From contig JAJPJN010000064.1 of NCBI GenBank assembly GCA_021324185.1, positions 1 through 34,844 of the forward strand: a stretch of 34,844 bases of DNA. Direction: 5' to 3'. Below, piece after piece: positions 1 through 8,539 of the stretch. Numbering within the stretch: the first letter of the stretch is position 1; each line of letters opens with the position of its first letter. Position numbers and translations under genes: made by a program. The DNA comes from Terriglobia bacterium. GTDB taxonomy: Bacteria; Acidobacteriota; Terriglobia; Bryobacterales; Bryobacteraceae. Under the pieces are notes generated by a model. It saw nothing but the letters and a program-made list of their open reading frames with translations. It did not search any database and was not told where the DNA came from.

Positions 1-336
1 CGGCTGTCGAAGTAACGTGATCCAGACAATAGCGGCAATGCAGATAGAAACGAGCAGCAGCAGAGCTTTTTTGCGCGCCGCGGCTGTCCTTTGCCGTGTG
101 TAAAGGCCGAGCAACGCATTCAGCAGCACAAAAGCAAAAGGAAGCGCAATGTTAACCAGATACGCAGCCTGCCATTGGTGCGCGATGAAAAGGAGATCGA
201 ATGCAACGGCGAGACACGCTGCTGCCGCTGCAATCACGAAGTCGAAAAGGATTCTCGATTCGTTAGGGCCGAGCGATGCCAGAGAAAAGCCGCGCGCGAA
301 TCTCAGGCGGATAAATTGGAGCACGGACTTAACCAA
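1..336 (-). CDS. Membrane protein, N-terminal part (gene runs off the left edge)
   Basis: This frame is open from the dnaE2 stop to the window edge and reads as a clean membrane protein. A basic N-terminal stretch is followed by three hydrophobic segments, at roughly residues 34-52, 58-78 and 91-108. A short basic region containing RQR lies between the last two. There is no ATG in the frame. I chose the TTG at 336 because a GAGG sits 11 bases before it; GTG at 324 is the alternative. The gene starts 48 bases after dnaE2 and could be co-transcribed with it. The helical hairpins followed by a basic loop resemble the membrane anchor of polysaccharide-biosynthesis epimerases or sugar transferases, but that is a weak impression. 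The family cannot be assigned without the missing C-terminus. Confidence 0.5.
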   Translation of the reverse strand, partial: MVKSVLQFIRLRFARGFSLASLGPNESRILFDFVIAAAAACLAVAFDLLFIAHQWQAAYLVNIALPFAFVLLNALLGLYTRQRTAAARKKALLLLVSICIAAIVWITLLRQP

Positions 337-384
337 AACGAGGAAATCCTCACCACAGTATAGCGTTTCAGCAAAGTTGCCTAT

Positions 385-3300
385 TTATCGGAAATCGCGG
401 CTGCGGACCGGAAGTACTGCGCCGCTTCTTTCTGCTTGCAGATCCCGCAATTGGCTGGAGGAATCCCAAAGCTGCCGGGCAACTACATGCAGCACCTGGC
501 CTTCTCTCTGGATCTGGCCACGGCACACAAGTAACTTAGCGGAATAAACAGCCTGCCGGAATTTCAACTGCACGTTCTTCCAGACAATCAGATTGACGAC
601 TCCAGTTTCGTCTTCCATTGTTAGAAAAATTGTTCCATGAGCGGTGGCCGGTTGCTGGCGGAATAGCACTAAGCCTGCAATAGTTACAATTTTATTGTTT
701 GGCGCCTCTTTTACCATCGCGGCAGGAATTACGCGCTGCTCGCGAAGGCGCGCGCGCAGAAAGGCCAGTGGATGTTTGCGCAGCGTGAGCCCGGTTGCGA
801 CGTAATCTTCGACGACTTCCTGGCTTGGTGAAGCAGCCGGCAAATCTAAGGCAGGTTCATCAAATAGATTGCCCTGAACAGCGCGAAACAGGGGCGGCAT
901 GTCACGGTCCACAGCGCCTGCCTCCCAAAGGGCTTGCCGCCGTTTCAATCGCATCGAGCTGAATGCATCTGCCTGCGCCAAACGATCCAAAGCGAGCCGG
1001 CTACAACCGGAGCGCAGGACAATTTCGCCGGGCGAATGATAACCGGACCCACGCGCATTCACAATCGTCCGCGCATCTTTCTCAGATAGACCGGCTACTA
1101 AACGCATCCCGAGCCGGATGGCATATTTGCCGCGCCGATTTGTCGTTTGCAGCGTGCTGTCCCACTGGCTGTAATTGACATCAATAGGACGTATTTCCAC
1201 GCCATGCTCGCGCGCATCGCGAACCAGTTGCGCGGGCGCATAAAAACCCATTGGCTGGCTATTCAGCAGTGCGGCGCAAAACACCCCCGGGTAATGACAT
1301 TTGATCCAGGCCGAAACATAAACCAGGTTGGCGAAGGAGATGGCATGTGATTCTGGAAAGCCATAGGTGCCGAATCCTTCGATCTGGCTGAAGCAACGCT
1401 CGGCAAAATCCAGCGGGTAGCCGTTGCCGAGCATTCCGTGAATGAATCGCTCGCGATGTTTCTGAATCGTTCCCACATGGCGAAATGTTGCGAGCGAGCG
1501 GCGCAGTTCATCTGCTTCATCCGGGCTAAATCCTGCGCCCGTAATGGCGATCTGCATCGCCTGCTCCTGGAACAACGGGACGCCTAATGTCTTTCCCAAA
1601 ATGTTTTTCAGCGCTTCGCTGGGATATGAAGCAGCCTCCTTGCCTTCGCGGCGCCGCAGATACGGATGCACCATGTCGCCTTGAATAGGCCCGGGCCGGA
1701 CGATAGCAACTTCAATTACCAGATCGTAAAAGCATTGCGGCTTCAGGCGCGGCAGCATACTCTGTTGCGCCCGGCTCTCCACCTGAAAAACACCGATTGA
1801 ATCGGCGCGCTGCAGCATCTTGTAAACGGCCGGGTCGTTCGACGGGATATCGGCCAGAGTGTGGTTGATGCCGTAATAGAGCTTCAGCAAATCAAATGCT
1901 TTGCGAATTGCCGTCAACATCCCGAGCGCCAGAATGTCCACTTTCATCATTCCGATCTCGTCGATGTCATCTTTGTCCCACTGAATCACCGTGCGGTTTT
2001 TCATGGTGGCGTTTTCAATCGGCACGAATTCATCCAGGCGCCCGCGCGCGATGACGAAACCGCCGACGTGTTGCGATAGATGGCGCGGAAAGCCGATCAA
2101 ATCTTTCGATAAATCCATCGCCAGACGTAAACGTGGATCAGAAGGATCCAGCCCGGCTTCGCGAGCGTGTTGTTCTTCAATACCGTCGTTACTCCACCCC
2201 CAAACTGATTTCAGTAATGTCGGCGCAGTCTCTTCCGGAAGGCCCAAAACCTTACTTACTTCGCGGACTGCGCGGCGTGTTCGGTAATGCACAACAGTAG
2301 CGGCGATACCTGCCCGTTCGCGGCCGTACTTCTCATAGATATGTTGAATAACTTCTTCGCGCCGTTCATGCTCGAAATCTACATCGATGTCCGGCGGCTC
2401 GTTGCGCGCAGCGGAGATAAATCGCTCAAACAAAAGACCGCGCTCGACGGGATCCGCTTGTGTAATGCCGAGGCAATAGCAGATCAGCGAATTGCCGGCC
2501 GATCCACGGCCCTGGCAAAGAATGCCCTTGCTTTCGGCAAATTGGATGACATCGTGAACAGTTAAGAAATAGGGTGCGTATTCACGTTCCTGGATGAGCT
2601 TAAACTCGTGCTCGAGCTGCCTTTTAACGTTTTCAGGAATGCCTTGCGGATAACGGTTTTTTGCGCCCGCCCAGGTGCGTTTGACTAAATCTTCGAACGG
2701 CGATAATCCCGGTTCTGCAATCTCTTCCGGATATTCATAACGAAGCTCATCCAGAGAGAAGCGGCAGAAATCCGCGATTTCGAGCGTCGCTTCGAGCGCC
2801 TGCGGCCAGGCGCTGAACAATTGCGCTATTTCGCGGATCGGTTTCAAATGCCGCTCAGCATTGAATTCCAGGCGAAAACCGGCTTCCGCCAGAGTGCAGT
2901 TTTCACGGATACACGTGACCACATCCTGCAGCATCTTGCGATCCGGATCATGATAGAGGGCGTCAGCCGTAGCGACTACCGGAATATCGGAGAAACGGGC
3001 AAATTCGGCAACGGTGTGAATCCAGCGGTGGTCATCACCACGGCAGGTATGCGTAAGCGCCAGGTGAAAGCGGCCGTGAAATTTATTCGCGCAGGTCTTG
3101 ATGAATTGAACGGCGGCATCATTGAGGACTGCCGGAAAAGGACAGATGAAGTGCTGGCCTTGCGAATACTCTTCGACCTCAGATAAACGTAGAATACATT
3201 CGCCTTTTTCGGCTCGGCGGCGGCCTAATGTGAGCAGGCGCGTCAGCCGTCCATACGCTTCGCGATTGCCCGGATAGCAAAGAAGACTGGGGCCATCGGC

Positions 3301-3510
3301 AAGATCGAGCCGGCAACCCACAATGAATCGGGTCTTGGATTGCGCTTTCTTGAAATGGGAATGCGCGAGAACAATTCCAGAGAGCGTGTTGCGGTCGGTT
3401 ATGGCAAGAGCGGCGTAGCCGTAGCCGGATGCGGTGGCAGCCATCTCCTGCGGATGAGAGGCGCCGCGCAGAAAGCTGAAATTGGAGGATGCTTGCAGTT
3501 CCGCGTACAT
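385..3510 (-). CDS. dnaE2: Error-prone DNA polymerase III alpha subunit DnaE2 (ImuC)
   Basis: This is the catalytic polymerase of the damage-inducible mutasome, which extends DNA past lesions together with ImuA and ImuB. The protein has 1041 residues, normal for DnaE2. It opens with MYAELQASSNFSFLRGASHP, the usual start of the PHP domain. Polymerase-domain motifs follow, including GRGSAGNS and the catalytic aspartate cluster PDIDVDFEHERR near residue 373. A helix-hairpin-helix region comes next, then a C-terminal OB-fold around TIAGLVLFRQQPATAHGTIF. DnaE2, unlike replicative DnaE1, is typically encoded beside imuB, as here. Its ATG lies 2 bases after the imuB stop, so translation is probably coupled. 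No truncation or frameshift is visible. Confidence 0.96.
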   Translation of the reverse strand: MYAELQASSNFSFLRGASHPQEMAATASGYGYAALAITDRNTLSGIVLAHSHFKKAQSKTRFIVGCRLDLADGPSLLCYPGNREAYGRLTRLLTLGRRRAEKGECILRLSEVEEYSQGQHFICPFPAVLNDAAVQFIKTCANKFHGRFHLALTHTCRGDDHRWIHTVAEFARFSDIPVVATADALYHDPDRKMLQDVVTCIRENCTLAEAGFRLEFNAERHLKPIREIAQLFSAWPQALEATLEIADFCRFSLDELRYEYPEEIAEPGLSPFEDLVKRTWAGAKNRYPQGIPENVKRQLEHEFKLIQEREYAPYFLTVHDVIQFAESKGILCQGRGSAGNSLICYCLGITQADPVERGLLFERFISAARNEPPDIDVDFEHERREEVIQHIYEKYGRERAGIAATVVHYRTRRAVREVSKVLGLPEETAPTLLKSVWGWSNDGIEEQHAREAGLDPSDPRLRLAMDLSKDLIGFPRHLSQHVGGFVIARGRLDEFVPIENATMKNRTVIQWDKDDIDEIGMMKVDILALGMLTAIRKAFDLLKLYYGINHTLADIPSNDPAVYKMLQRADSIGVFQVESRAQQSMLPRLKPQCFYDLVIEVAIVRPGPIQGDMVHPYLRRREGKEAASYPSEALKNILGKTLGVPLFQEQAMQIAITGAGFSPDEADELRRSLATFRHVGTIQKHRERFIHGMLGNGYPLDFAERCFSQIEGFGTYGFPESHAISFANLVYVSAWIKCHYPGVFCAALLNSQPMGFYAPAQLVRDAREHGVEIRPIDVNYSQWDSTLQTTNRRGKYAIRLGMRLVAGLSEKDARTIVNARGSGYHSPGEIVLRSGCSRLALDRLAQADAFSSMRLKRRQALWEAGAVDRDMPPLFRAVQGNLFDEPALDLPAASPSQEVVEDYVATGLTLRKHPLAFLRARLREQRVIPAAMVKEAPNNKIVTIAGLVLFRQQPATAHGTIFLTMEDETGVVNLIVWKNVQLKFRQAVYSAKLLVCRGQIQREGQVLHVVARQLWDSSSQLRDLQAERSGAVLPVRSRDFR

Positions 3511-3512
3511 AG

Positions 3513-4829
3513 TTACGGCAAATGCCCGCGCAGGAACCAGCGGCTGAGAGATCGCTGCAGACGAACTTCGCGATAAATCCAGAAGCGGCAGCCGCGATCA
3601 TCTTCGATGCGGTAATAATCGCGGGATTCCCAATGCAGTGATTGCAGACGCCACCATTCGGGAGTTAGCCGTTCGGGACCTTCGGCTTTCACGACGCGAT
3701 GCGTGTCGCCTCGTAAGCGAAACTGGACAGGACCTCCGCCCGGATGAATAGTGGCTACTTCAATGTGCACCGGCGGGTCGACCCAATAGACCGGGCGAAT
3801 GCGATATTCCGGCCAAAGCGCGCTTGGCATCTCGCCCGCACTGACAGACCGGAACTCCACTGAATATTCGGGCAGCAAGCTTTCGCAGATACGCATTCTG
3901 GCCACATGCTGAAACCCGAGCCGCACGCCGATGCGATCTATTAATTCATCGAGTACTGTAGAGTCCGGCAGGCTATGAGGATCGAACTGCGGAAGCGTAA
4001 GCTGCGACGGATCGAACCTGTCGATATTCTGAACAGACAGGATGAACGTTTCGATTCCAAAGCCCGCATCGATACCGTCCAGCTTTTCAGAAAATAGCCG
4101 TATCAGGTGCTTGACCGATCGCACTGGCTTTGACGTGCTGATTGTGCAAACGGCAACAGTTCCATCGATGCGATAACAATCGAGATCCAGACGGCGCGCG
4201 CCCAGATGTTCTTTTTCGAGGCGCGCACAGATCTCTTGCAGTAAATCGTGGAGGATATACTCGACAGCGCTGGTGGTGGCAACGGGCTCGGCAAGCATCC
4301 GGCGCGCCGAATAGGGAGGGTGGCGGCGATAGGGCGTGATGGTCTCTTCGGCTTTGCCGAAGGCCTGATCCAATCGCAGCAAAATGCCGGAGCCGAAGCG
4401 CGTCACCAAAGCCTGACGCCCAACTTTTTGGAATGCAGCGATGGTGCTCAATCCCACGCGGCGCAATGCGCGCGTGACCTCTTCAGGCAAGCGCAAGGCT
4501 TCGACCGGCAGGGGATTCAGCGCTTGCGGCAATTCGCTGCCGGATGCGATCACCTGCCTGGAATAGCGCGCCAGGGCCCAGGCGGCGCCTAACGTATCGG
4601 CGATCGCTCCGCGAACGCGATGCCCGGCGCGGCGGATTCGCGATTGAATATCGCTCAGCAGCGCTTCTTCGCCGCCAAACAGATGGGCGCAGCCGGTTAT
4701 GTCGAGAACAATGCCGCCACAACCGTCGTCAGCAACTAGCGGCGAATAGCGATGGCACCAAGGCAGCAGGCGAGCCTTAACTTGCGCGGAAGTATCGGAC
4801 AAATAAAGGCAGAGCAGACGTCGCGGCAT
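3513..4829 (-). CDS. imuB: ImuB, Y-family-like mutasome protein, apparently shortened near the N-terminus
   Basis: ImuB is a catalytically inactive Y-family polymerase relative that links DnaE2 and the beta clamp in the mutasome. The family is recognised from the N-terminal strand CLYLSD, the block SPLVADDGCGGIVLDITGCA followed by HLFGG, a helix-hairpin-helix/thumb region around residues 115-160, and the Y-family C-terminal region. The acidic SxDE motif of active polymerases is absent, as expected for ImuB. The protein has 438 residues. The first beta strand is followed almost at once by WCHRYSPLV, whereas ImuB and other Y-family proteins normally have about 70-80 residues between these points, including an AxxxGVxxGM-type motif. 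The reading frame is intact, so this looks like an in-frame loss. The ATG lies 1 base after the imuA stop and the RBS is inside imuA. Confidence 0.9.
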   Translation of the reverse strand: MPRRLLCLYLSDTSAQVKARLLPWCHRYSPLVADDGCGGIVLDITGCAHLFGGEEALLSDIQSRIRRAGHRVRGAIADTLGAAWALARYSRQVIASGSELPQALNPLPVEALRLPEEVTRALRRVGLSTIAAFQKVGRQALVTRFGSGILLRLDQAFGKAEETITPYRRHPPYSARRMLAEPVATTSAVEYILHDLLQEICARLEKEHLGARRLDLDCYRIDGTVAVCTISTSKPVRSVKHLIRLFSEKLDGIDAGFGIETFILSVQNIDRFDPSQLTLPQFDPHSLPDSTVLDELIDRIGVRLGFQHVARMRICESLLPEYSVEFRSVSAGEMPSALWPEYRIRPVYWVDPPVHIEVATIHPGGGPVQFRLRGDTHRVVKAEGPERLTPEWWRLQSLHWESRDYYRIEDDRGCRFWIYREVRLQRSLSRWFLRGHLP

Positions 4830-4830
4830 A

Positions 4831-5493
4831 TCATCCTGCTAATGCTCTTTCGGCCGGCAATTCGCGCTGTGCGGGTTTGGCCACAGGCTCGATCTGGCCG
4901 TTGCGCCACGTTACCTGCCAGGCTCCGGGCTGGCCGCCGCGGCAATAGAGTAATTCAAGAGACCAGCCGGAGTTTCTAACAGGTGAAACCCGCCAGCGCG
5001 TGATGGCGGAGGCCATGTTTCCGAACAAGAAGCCGGTTGAGCCGCTGCTTTCGGCTGCAAGTTGCAGGCGACGCGAAAAGGTGAGATCGGCAGCGCGCAG
5101 GGCGGCCAGAACTGCATGGACCTGTGGACAGCGGAGCGCCTCGAGAACGGTCCAGACCAGATCCTGCTCCCGTCTGGCGCGCACGTGAACCCAGTGCTGC
5201 AGATCGATGCTAAAAGGCAAAAGCCCCAACGGATAAAAGGAGCGCGCAGGCTCAATGAAAAAGATTGCACCTTTGGGAGGAATGCGGGCAGATAGCAATC
5301 CCGCAAATGCAATGGCGCTGGCGGGGTGCCCCTTTACTTCATGAACACAGCCGAGGGGCAAACCTCGCCCCGGTAACGCCTCATCAATGAGTCCACAGAC
5401 CGAAACAGTGTGGGCTAACCGGCGAGGTGTGCCCTCCAGAGTGCTGATTTTTTCGCGTAGGCCGTCTACTTTCGGATTCGGTGCTATGCGCAT
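4831..5493 (-). CDS. imuA: ImuA, RecA/SulA-like mutasome accessory protein
   Basis: This is the first gene of the imuA-imuB-dnaE2 cassette. ImuA is a RecA-like protein needed for damage-induced mutagenesis and binds ImuB. The 220-residue protein has the family's typical features: a segment GLPLGCVHEVKG where RecA has its P-loop region, then a strand AIFFIEPARSFYPLG, then the LRAADLTFSRRLQLAAE block and the SGSTGFLF segment. A canonical GxxxxGK[ST] Walker A is not present, which is usual for ImuA. The C-terminus ends in a charged, proline-rich tail. The gene is followed after 1 base by imuB. A candidate damage-response operator lies 26-40 bases before the ATG. The name rests on gene order as well as sequence, since ImuA proteins diverge strongly. 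Confidence 0.88.
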   Translation of the reverse strand: MRIAPNPKVDGLREKISTLEGTPRRLAHTVSVCGLIDEALPGRGLPLGCVHEVKGHPASAIAFAGLLSARIPPKGAIFFIEPARSFYPLGLLPFSIDLQHWVHVRARREQDLVWTVLEALRCPQVHAVLAALRAADLTFSRRLQLAAESSGSTGFLFGNMASAITRWRVSPVRNSGWSLELLYCRGGQPGAWQVTWRNGQIEPVAKPAQRELPAERALAG

Positions 5494-5518
5494 ATCCAGA
5501 CATCAGCATAGCACTCGT

Positions 5519-5533
5519 TTTCGCCTTATGTTC
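5519..5533 (-). promoter_or_regulatory. Candidate LexA-type direct repeat before imuA
   Basis: On the minus strand the sequence reads GAAC, seven bases, GAAA. This is one mismatch from the GAAC-N7-GAAC (GTTC-N7-GTTC) LexA box used in alphaproteobacteria. It ends 26 bases before the imuA ATG and is embedded in two copies of AGGCGAA. imuA-imuB-dnaE2 cassettes are LexA-controlled in many bacteria. The LexA motif of this organism is unknown to me, so the call is tentative. Confidence 0.3.
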
Positions 5534-5548
5534 GCCTAATCTGGCACC

Positions 5549-6031
5549 TCAAAGATGCCAGCGGCGGTCTGGTCCGATGTCTTCGTATTGGTGCTCTTCC
5601 AGGCCTTGGCGATCTTCATAAGCTGTCGCTAAAGGCGAGCCCCAGAGCGTGCGGGCTTTGGCTGAAGCGATAGACATGGCTGTAATGATGACACCCAGAC
5701 ACAGCGTATTGATCAAGCGCCCCGTTTCCGAGGTGAAATTGAAGACCCAAGGCGAAATAAAGACCCATACCCCGGCAACGGCGTTGAACCAGGCAAAGCC
5801 AACGGTTGAGAGCGGGAACCATAAGCGCAGCATGGAAGAACACACCAGAATTCCGCCCACAAACCAACAGTTGAGCGAACTCGTGTCGTTCGAAACGCCA
5901 TAGTAAGCCAAGGGCGTAACCATGAACCACAACGATGCCAGGAACACCACAAGGCTAGTTACGCGCATGGCGATCATAGTATCGGTAACCCGCGGGAGGG
6001 GCTCTGTTTTCGGCAGAATTTCGTGTTCCAT
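5549..6031 (-). CDS. SPW-motif integral membrane protein
   Basis: This is a 160-residue membrane protein with about four hydrophobic helices, between residues 24 and 122. Two copies of a related motif are visible. One is degenerate (ASLWFMVTPLAYYG, residues 32-45). The other is canonical (WVFISPWVFNF, residues 89-99) and contains the SPW triplet that names the SPW repeat family. The N-terminal 20 residues and the C-terminal 35 residues are polar and presumably cytoplasmic. The function of SPW proteins is unknown. The gene lies between imuA and the dapA-like gene on the same strand but with separate spacing, so I do not place it in either operon. A weak purine-rich stretch before the ATG at 6031 is compatible with a ribosome binding site. 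Confidence 0.75.
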   Translation of the reverse strand: MEHEILPKTEPLPRVTDTMIAMRVTSLVVFLASLWFMVTPLAYYGVSNDTSSLNCWFVGGILVCSSMLRLWFPLSTVGFAWFNAVAGVWVFISPWVFNFTSETGRLINTLCLGVIITAMSIASAKARTLWGSPLATAYEDRQGLEEHQYEDIGPDRRWHL

Positions 6032-6072
6032 ATAAATTCTTCTTTTCTTAATTTAGACGCAACATCAAAATT

Positions 6073-6957
6073 TTAGCTGCGCAGGCCGTCAAACGCCTGC
6101 TCGATTTCGGCTTTGGCTTCTGCAGAGGGCGGCAAAAACGGCAGCCGCGGTGGTCCGCCGTAATAGCCGTTCAACTCCATTGCATATTTGAGCCCCGGGA
6201 TGCCGTATTTTGTCGCGATCAGGCGGCCGGCCGGGCTGATGCGTGTTTGCCAATCCTGCCCGGCTTCATATTCGCGTGTGCGAAACGCTTCCCAAACTGT
6301 GACGCACGCATAGGGCAGAGCATTCGCAATGGCCAAAATAGCCCCGGCCGCGCCTCCATGCAAGGCATCCAGAAAGTTGACGCCGGCGCCTGACATGACC
6401 TGAAATCCGGGCTTGGCGGCCTGTACCGTTTCCTTCAGCTTCTCCACGTTGCCGGAGCTGTCTTTCATACCGATGATGTTCGGATGCTCCGAAAGCGCGG
6501 CAATCGTATCGACCGGCAGATCGTAACCGGTGACTTGCGGAATGTTATAGAGCAGAACCGGCAGCTTCGATCGATCCGCAACCGAGCGGAAGAAGAGCAA
6601 CTGCAGATCGGGTTTGTGCATTTGGACGCGATAGTAGAACGGCCCAAGCACCAGGGCGGCATGAAATCCGGCATCGGCGGCCAGGGCGGAAAGACGCACT
6701 GTTTCATGAACGCTCTCGGCGCCCACGCCCGCGATCAGCATTTTGCCTTCAGCCGCAGCTTCGGCGATCCAATGCATCTGCTGCACGCGTTCGTCAGTGG
6801 ATAGCAGCGGAGTTTCGCCGGTAGATCCGCAAACCACATAGCCGCTGAGCGCGATTTTATTCAGCTTCGAAATGTTGTAGACAGTTTTGGATTTCGACAG
6901 TTCGCCGTCCGGATCAAAGCAGGTGGTCAGCGCCGGAAAGATGCCCTGAAGTTTCAT
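6073..6957 (-). CDS. Dihydrodipicolinate synthase/N-acetylneuraminate lyase family aldolase
   Basis: This is a class I (Schiff base) aldolase of the DapA family, 294 residues, normal for a TIM barrel of this type. The pyruvate-binding motif appears as GSTGE at residues 44-48. The catalytic tyrosine is Y137 in LLYNIP and the Schiff-base lysine is K165 in IIGMKDSSG. These show a pyruvate-dependent aldolase. They do not separate 4-hydroxy-tetrahydrodipicolinate synthase from 4-hydroxy-2-oxoglutarate aldolase or a sugar-acid lyase, so I give no symbol. An upstream in-frame ATG at 6999 exists, but its first codons lie inside the hairpin terminator of the atp operon. The family N-terminus (KLQGIFPALTT) starts at the ATG at 6957, which I chose. 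No lysine-biosynthesis genes are adjacent. Confidence 0.88.
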   Translation of the reverse strand: MKLQGIFPALTTCFDPDGELSKSKTVYNISKLNKIALSGYVVCGSTGETPLLSTDERVQQMHWIAEAAAEGKMLIAGVGAESVHETVRLSALAADAGFHAALVLGPFYYRVQMHKPDLQLLFFRSVADRSKLPVLLYNIPQVTGYDLPVDTIAALSEHPNIIGMKDSSGNVEKLKETVQAAKPGFQVMSGAGVNFLDALHGGAAGAILAIANALPYACVTVWEAFRTREYEAGQDWQTRISPAGRLIATKYGIPGLKYAMELNGYYGGPPRLPFLPPSAEAKAEIEQAFDGLRS

Positions 6958-6979
6958 GAACTTTGATGATAAAAAGACA

Positions 6980-7008
6980 GGCCTGCTGATGGGGAACACC
7001 AGCAGGCC
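6980..7008 (-). terminator. Rho-independent terminator of the atpZIBE operon
   Basis: On the minus strand, 19 bases after the atpE stop codon, a perfect 9-base-pair stem (GGCCTGCTG / CAGCAGGCC) with an 11-base loop is followed by TGTCTTTTTATC, a short T-tract. This is a good intrinsic terminator. It means the dapA-like gene is not simply the next gene of the atp transcript. Confidence 0.8.
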
Positions 7009-7026
7009 CTTGTTTCTTCCGTTTGG

Positions 7027-7332
7027 CTACTTGGCTACGAAGGTAATCACGAGCGTATAGAGCGCCAGTGACTCAATCAGCACCAGACCCAAAATGAGAG
7101 CAACGCGGATGGCGGCAATGGCTCCGGGGTTTCGCGCCATGGCTTCGGCTGCCGAAGCCGTCGCTTTGCCTTGGCCGATACCGCAAAGGCCGGAAGCAAT
7201 TCCCATTGCAATGTAGGCTGCTGCCAGGCGCGTGGTTTCAGACGGCTGGGTGCCGCCTGCTGTTCCTTGTGCAAACATCGGCGCCGCCATAGCCGTTAAG
7301 GTGATGGCGAGGAACATCAGTTTGTGTTTCAT
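7027..7332 (-). CDS. atpE: F0F1 ATP synthase subunit c
   Basis: Subunit c forms the rotor ring that carries ions through F0. The 101-residue protein has an N-terminal hydrophobic stretch ending in AAPMFAQ (residues 1-22) that looks like a cleavable signal sequence. The usual two-helix hairpin follows, with the polar loop RNPG at residues 67-70. The ion-carrying carboxylate is E87 in LIESLALY. Q54 in GIGQGKA and S88 are also present, but the residue after S88 is leucine rather than threonine, so the sodium-site set is incomplete and proton coupling is the default reading. A plain AGGAG ribosome site precedes the ATG. It is the last gene before the operon terminator. Confidence 0.96.
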   Translation of the reverse strand: MKHKLMFLAITLTAMAAPMFAQGTAGGTQPSETTRLAAAYIAMGIASGLCGIGQGKATASAAEAMARNPGAIAAIRVALILGLVLIESLALYTLVITFVAK

Positions 7333-7427
7333 CTGTTCGGTTTCTCCTATATAAAAGTTGCTCTCAGGAGGTGGTTCGACACCGTGCGTTGGGACGCCGG
7401 GCGCTCACACTGAAAGCGGATCAGGCC

Positions 7428-8156
7428 TTAATGCTCGTGCGAAACGGCCCCGCCAACGTAGACCATCGCGAGCAGCATGAAAATATACGCCTGCAGGAAA
7501 GCGACAAACGTGTGCAGGCCGATAAAAATGACCGGGAAAACGTATCTGGTCAGTTGTATGAACGTGAGATATACCTGCTCACCGGCAAACATGTTGGCGA
7601 AAAGACGGACGGTAAGCGAAAGATTGCGCGCCAAGTGGCTGATAATTTCAATCAGTAGCATCAGCGGCGCCATCCACCAGAACGGGCCAAGAAACTGTTT
7701 GATGTAGCCGAACTTGTGCTCGCGAATGCCCGTGTAGTGGTAGTAGAAAAAGGTGCAGACGGCAAATCCGAGCGGCACCATGGGGTACATGGTAGGCGAA
7801 TCAAAGCCCGGCAGAATCCCGATCAGGTTGCAAAACAGAATAAAAATAAAAATCGTTCCGAAAAAAGGCAGATAACGCGGCCCCTGGTGACCGACGACCT
7901 CTTCCGAAGAAGCGTGAACAAAGTCGTAGACCAGCTCCATGGTGTGCTGCATTTTCCCGGGACGGTCGACCGAAAGGCGCGCGCGCAGGACGGCGAAAAA
8001 GACGATCGTGAACGCAACCACCAGAATTTCGCAAACCATCCAGTCGCTCCACGGGTTGCGTGGGTCGGCTGCGGGGAAGTGGACTCCATTGAGAACCGCA
8101 TTGGCCGGTCCAGCGAGGTTGTTATTGAAGATTCGAGTGATCCAGAGTTCGTGCAT
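7428..8156 (-). CDS. atpB: F0F1 ATP synthase subunit a
   Basis: This is the stator half-channel subunit of F0. The 242-residue protein has five or six membrane helices. The diagnostic fourth-helix motif is HLARNLSLTVRLFANMFAG, with the essential arginine at R184 facing the c-ring carboxylate. An earlier segment, FGTIFIFILFCNLIGILPG, is also typical of subunit a. The N-terminus is short and polar. The gene lies 8 bases after atpI and 95 bases before atpE, in the order found in bacterial F0 operons. The genes for subunits b, delta and F1 are not in this window, so the operon is split. Confidence 0.96.
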   Translation of the reverse strand: MHELWITRIFNNNLAGPANAVLNGVHFPAADPRNPWSDWMVCEILVVAFTIVFFAVLRARLSVDRPGKMQHTMELVYDFVHASSEEVVGHQGPRYLPFFGTIFIFILFCNLIGILPGFDSPTMYPMVPLGFAVCTFFYYHYTGIREHKFGYIKQFLGPFWWMAPLMLLIEIISHLARNLSLTVRLFANMFAGEQVYLTFIQLTRYVFPVIFIGLHTFVAFLQAYIFMLLAMVYVGGAVSHEH

Positions 8157-8164
8157 CTAGTCAA

Positions 8165-8539
8165 TTAGTCCGTGCGCCGGGTTCCAAAAAGGTTTTGAAC
8201 GAGTTCGATTGCCGAAGAGAAGATTACCGCGGCCGTACTGGCGAACAAGCCGAATACCACCGGTAAAGGGTTGACGCCCAAAGCTTTGACTATAACATAG
8301 CCTAGTGTGAACAGAATAAGATAGCGGCCGATGAAGGCTCCGGCAGCCCATGGTTTGCGCTGCGTTGTGCCGGGCTCCATCGATTTCGCCAGCCAGTGGA
8401 AAAGCCACAAATTCCCGAACGAAACCAAGGCGCCCAGCAGAAAGGCGACCGCGGGGATGGGGCCAACAAGCGCCCAATACAAAACAAAGCCAATTGCGCC
8501 CAGGATCATTGTCAGGCGGTAGAGCCGGTGGATGGTCAC
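8165..8539 (-). CDS. atpI: ATP synthase subunit I (AtpI) family membrane protein
   Basis: This is a 124-residue, mostly hydrophobic protein with four predicted helices (about residues 10-28, 30-50, 68-86 and 90-112). Such AtpI proteins are encoded at the head of atp operons and assist assembly of the c-ring or Mg2+ handling. Sequence identity in the family is low, so the call rests on the helix pattern (GALVSFGNLWLFHWLA, then a basic break, then GRYLILFTLGYVIVKALG) and on its place directly before atpB. Its start overlaps the atpZ stop by 4 bases (ATGA), which implies translational coupling. Confidence 0.8.
   Translation of the reverse strand: MTIHRLYRLTMILGAIGFVLYWALVGPIPAVAFLLGALVSFGNLWLFHWLAKSMEPGTTQRKPWAAGAFIGRYLILFTLGYVIVKALGVNPLPVVFGLFASTAAVIFSSAIELVQNLFGTRRTD

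Noticed and set aside
7027-7332. Sodium-type binding site in subunit c
   Set aside because: Gln54, Glu87 and Ser88 fit, but the next residue is leucine instead of threonine, and many proton-type rings share ES with hydrophobic neighbours.
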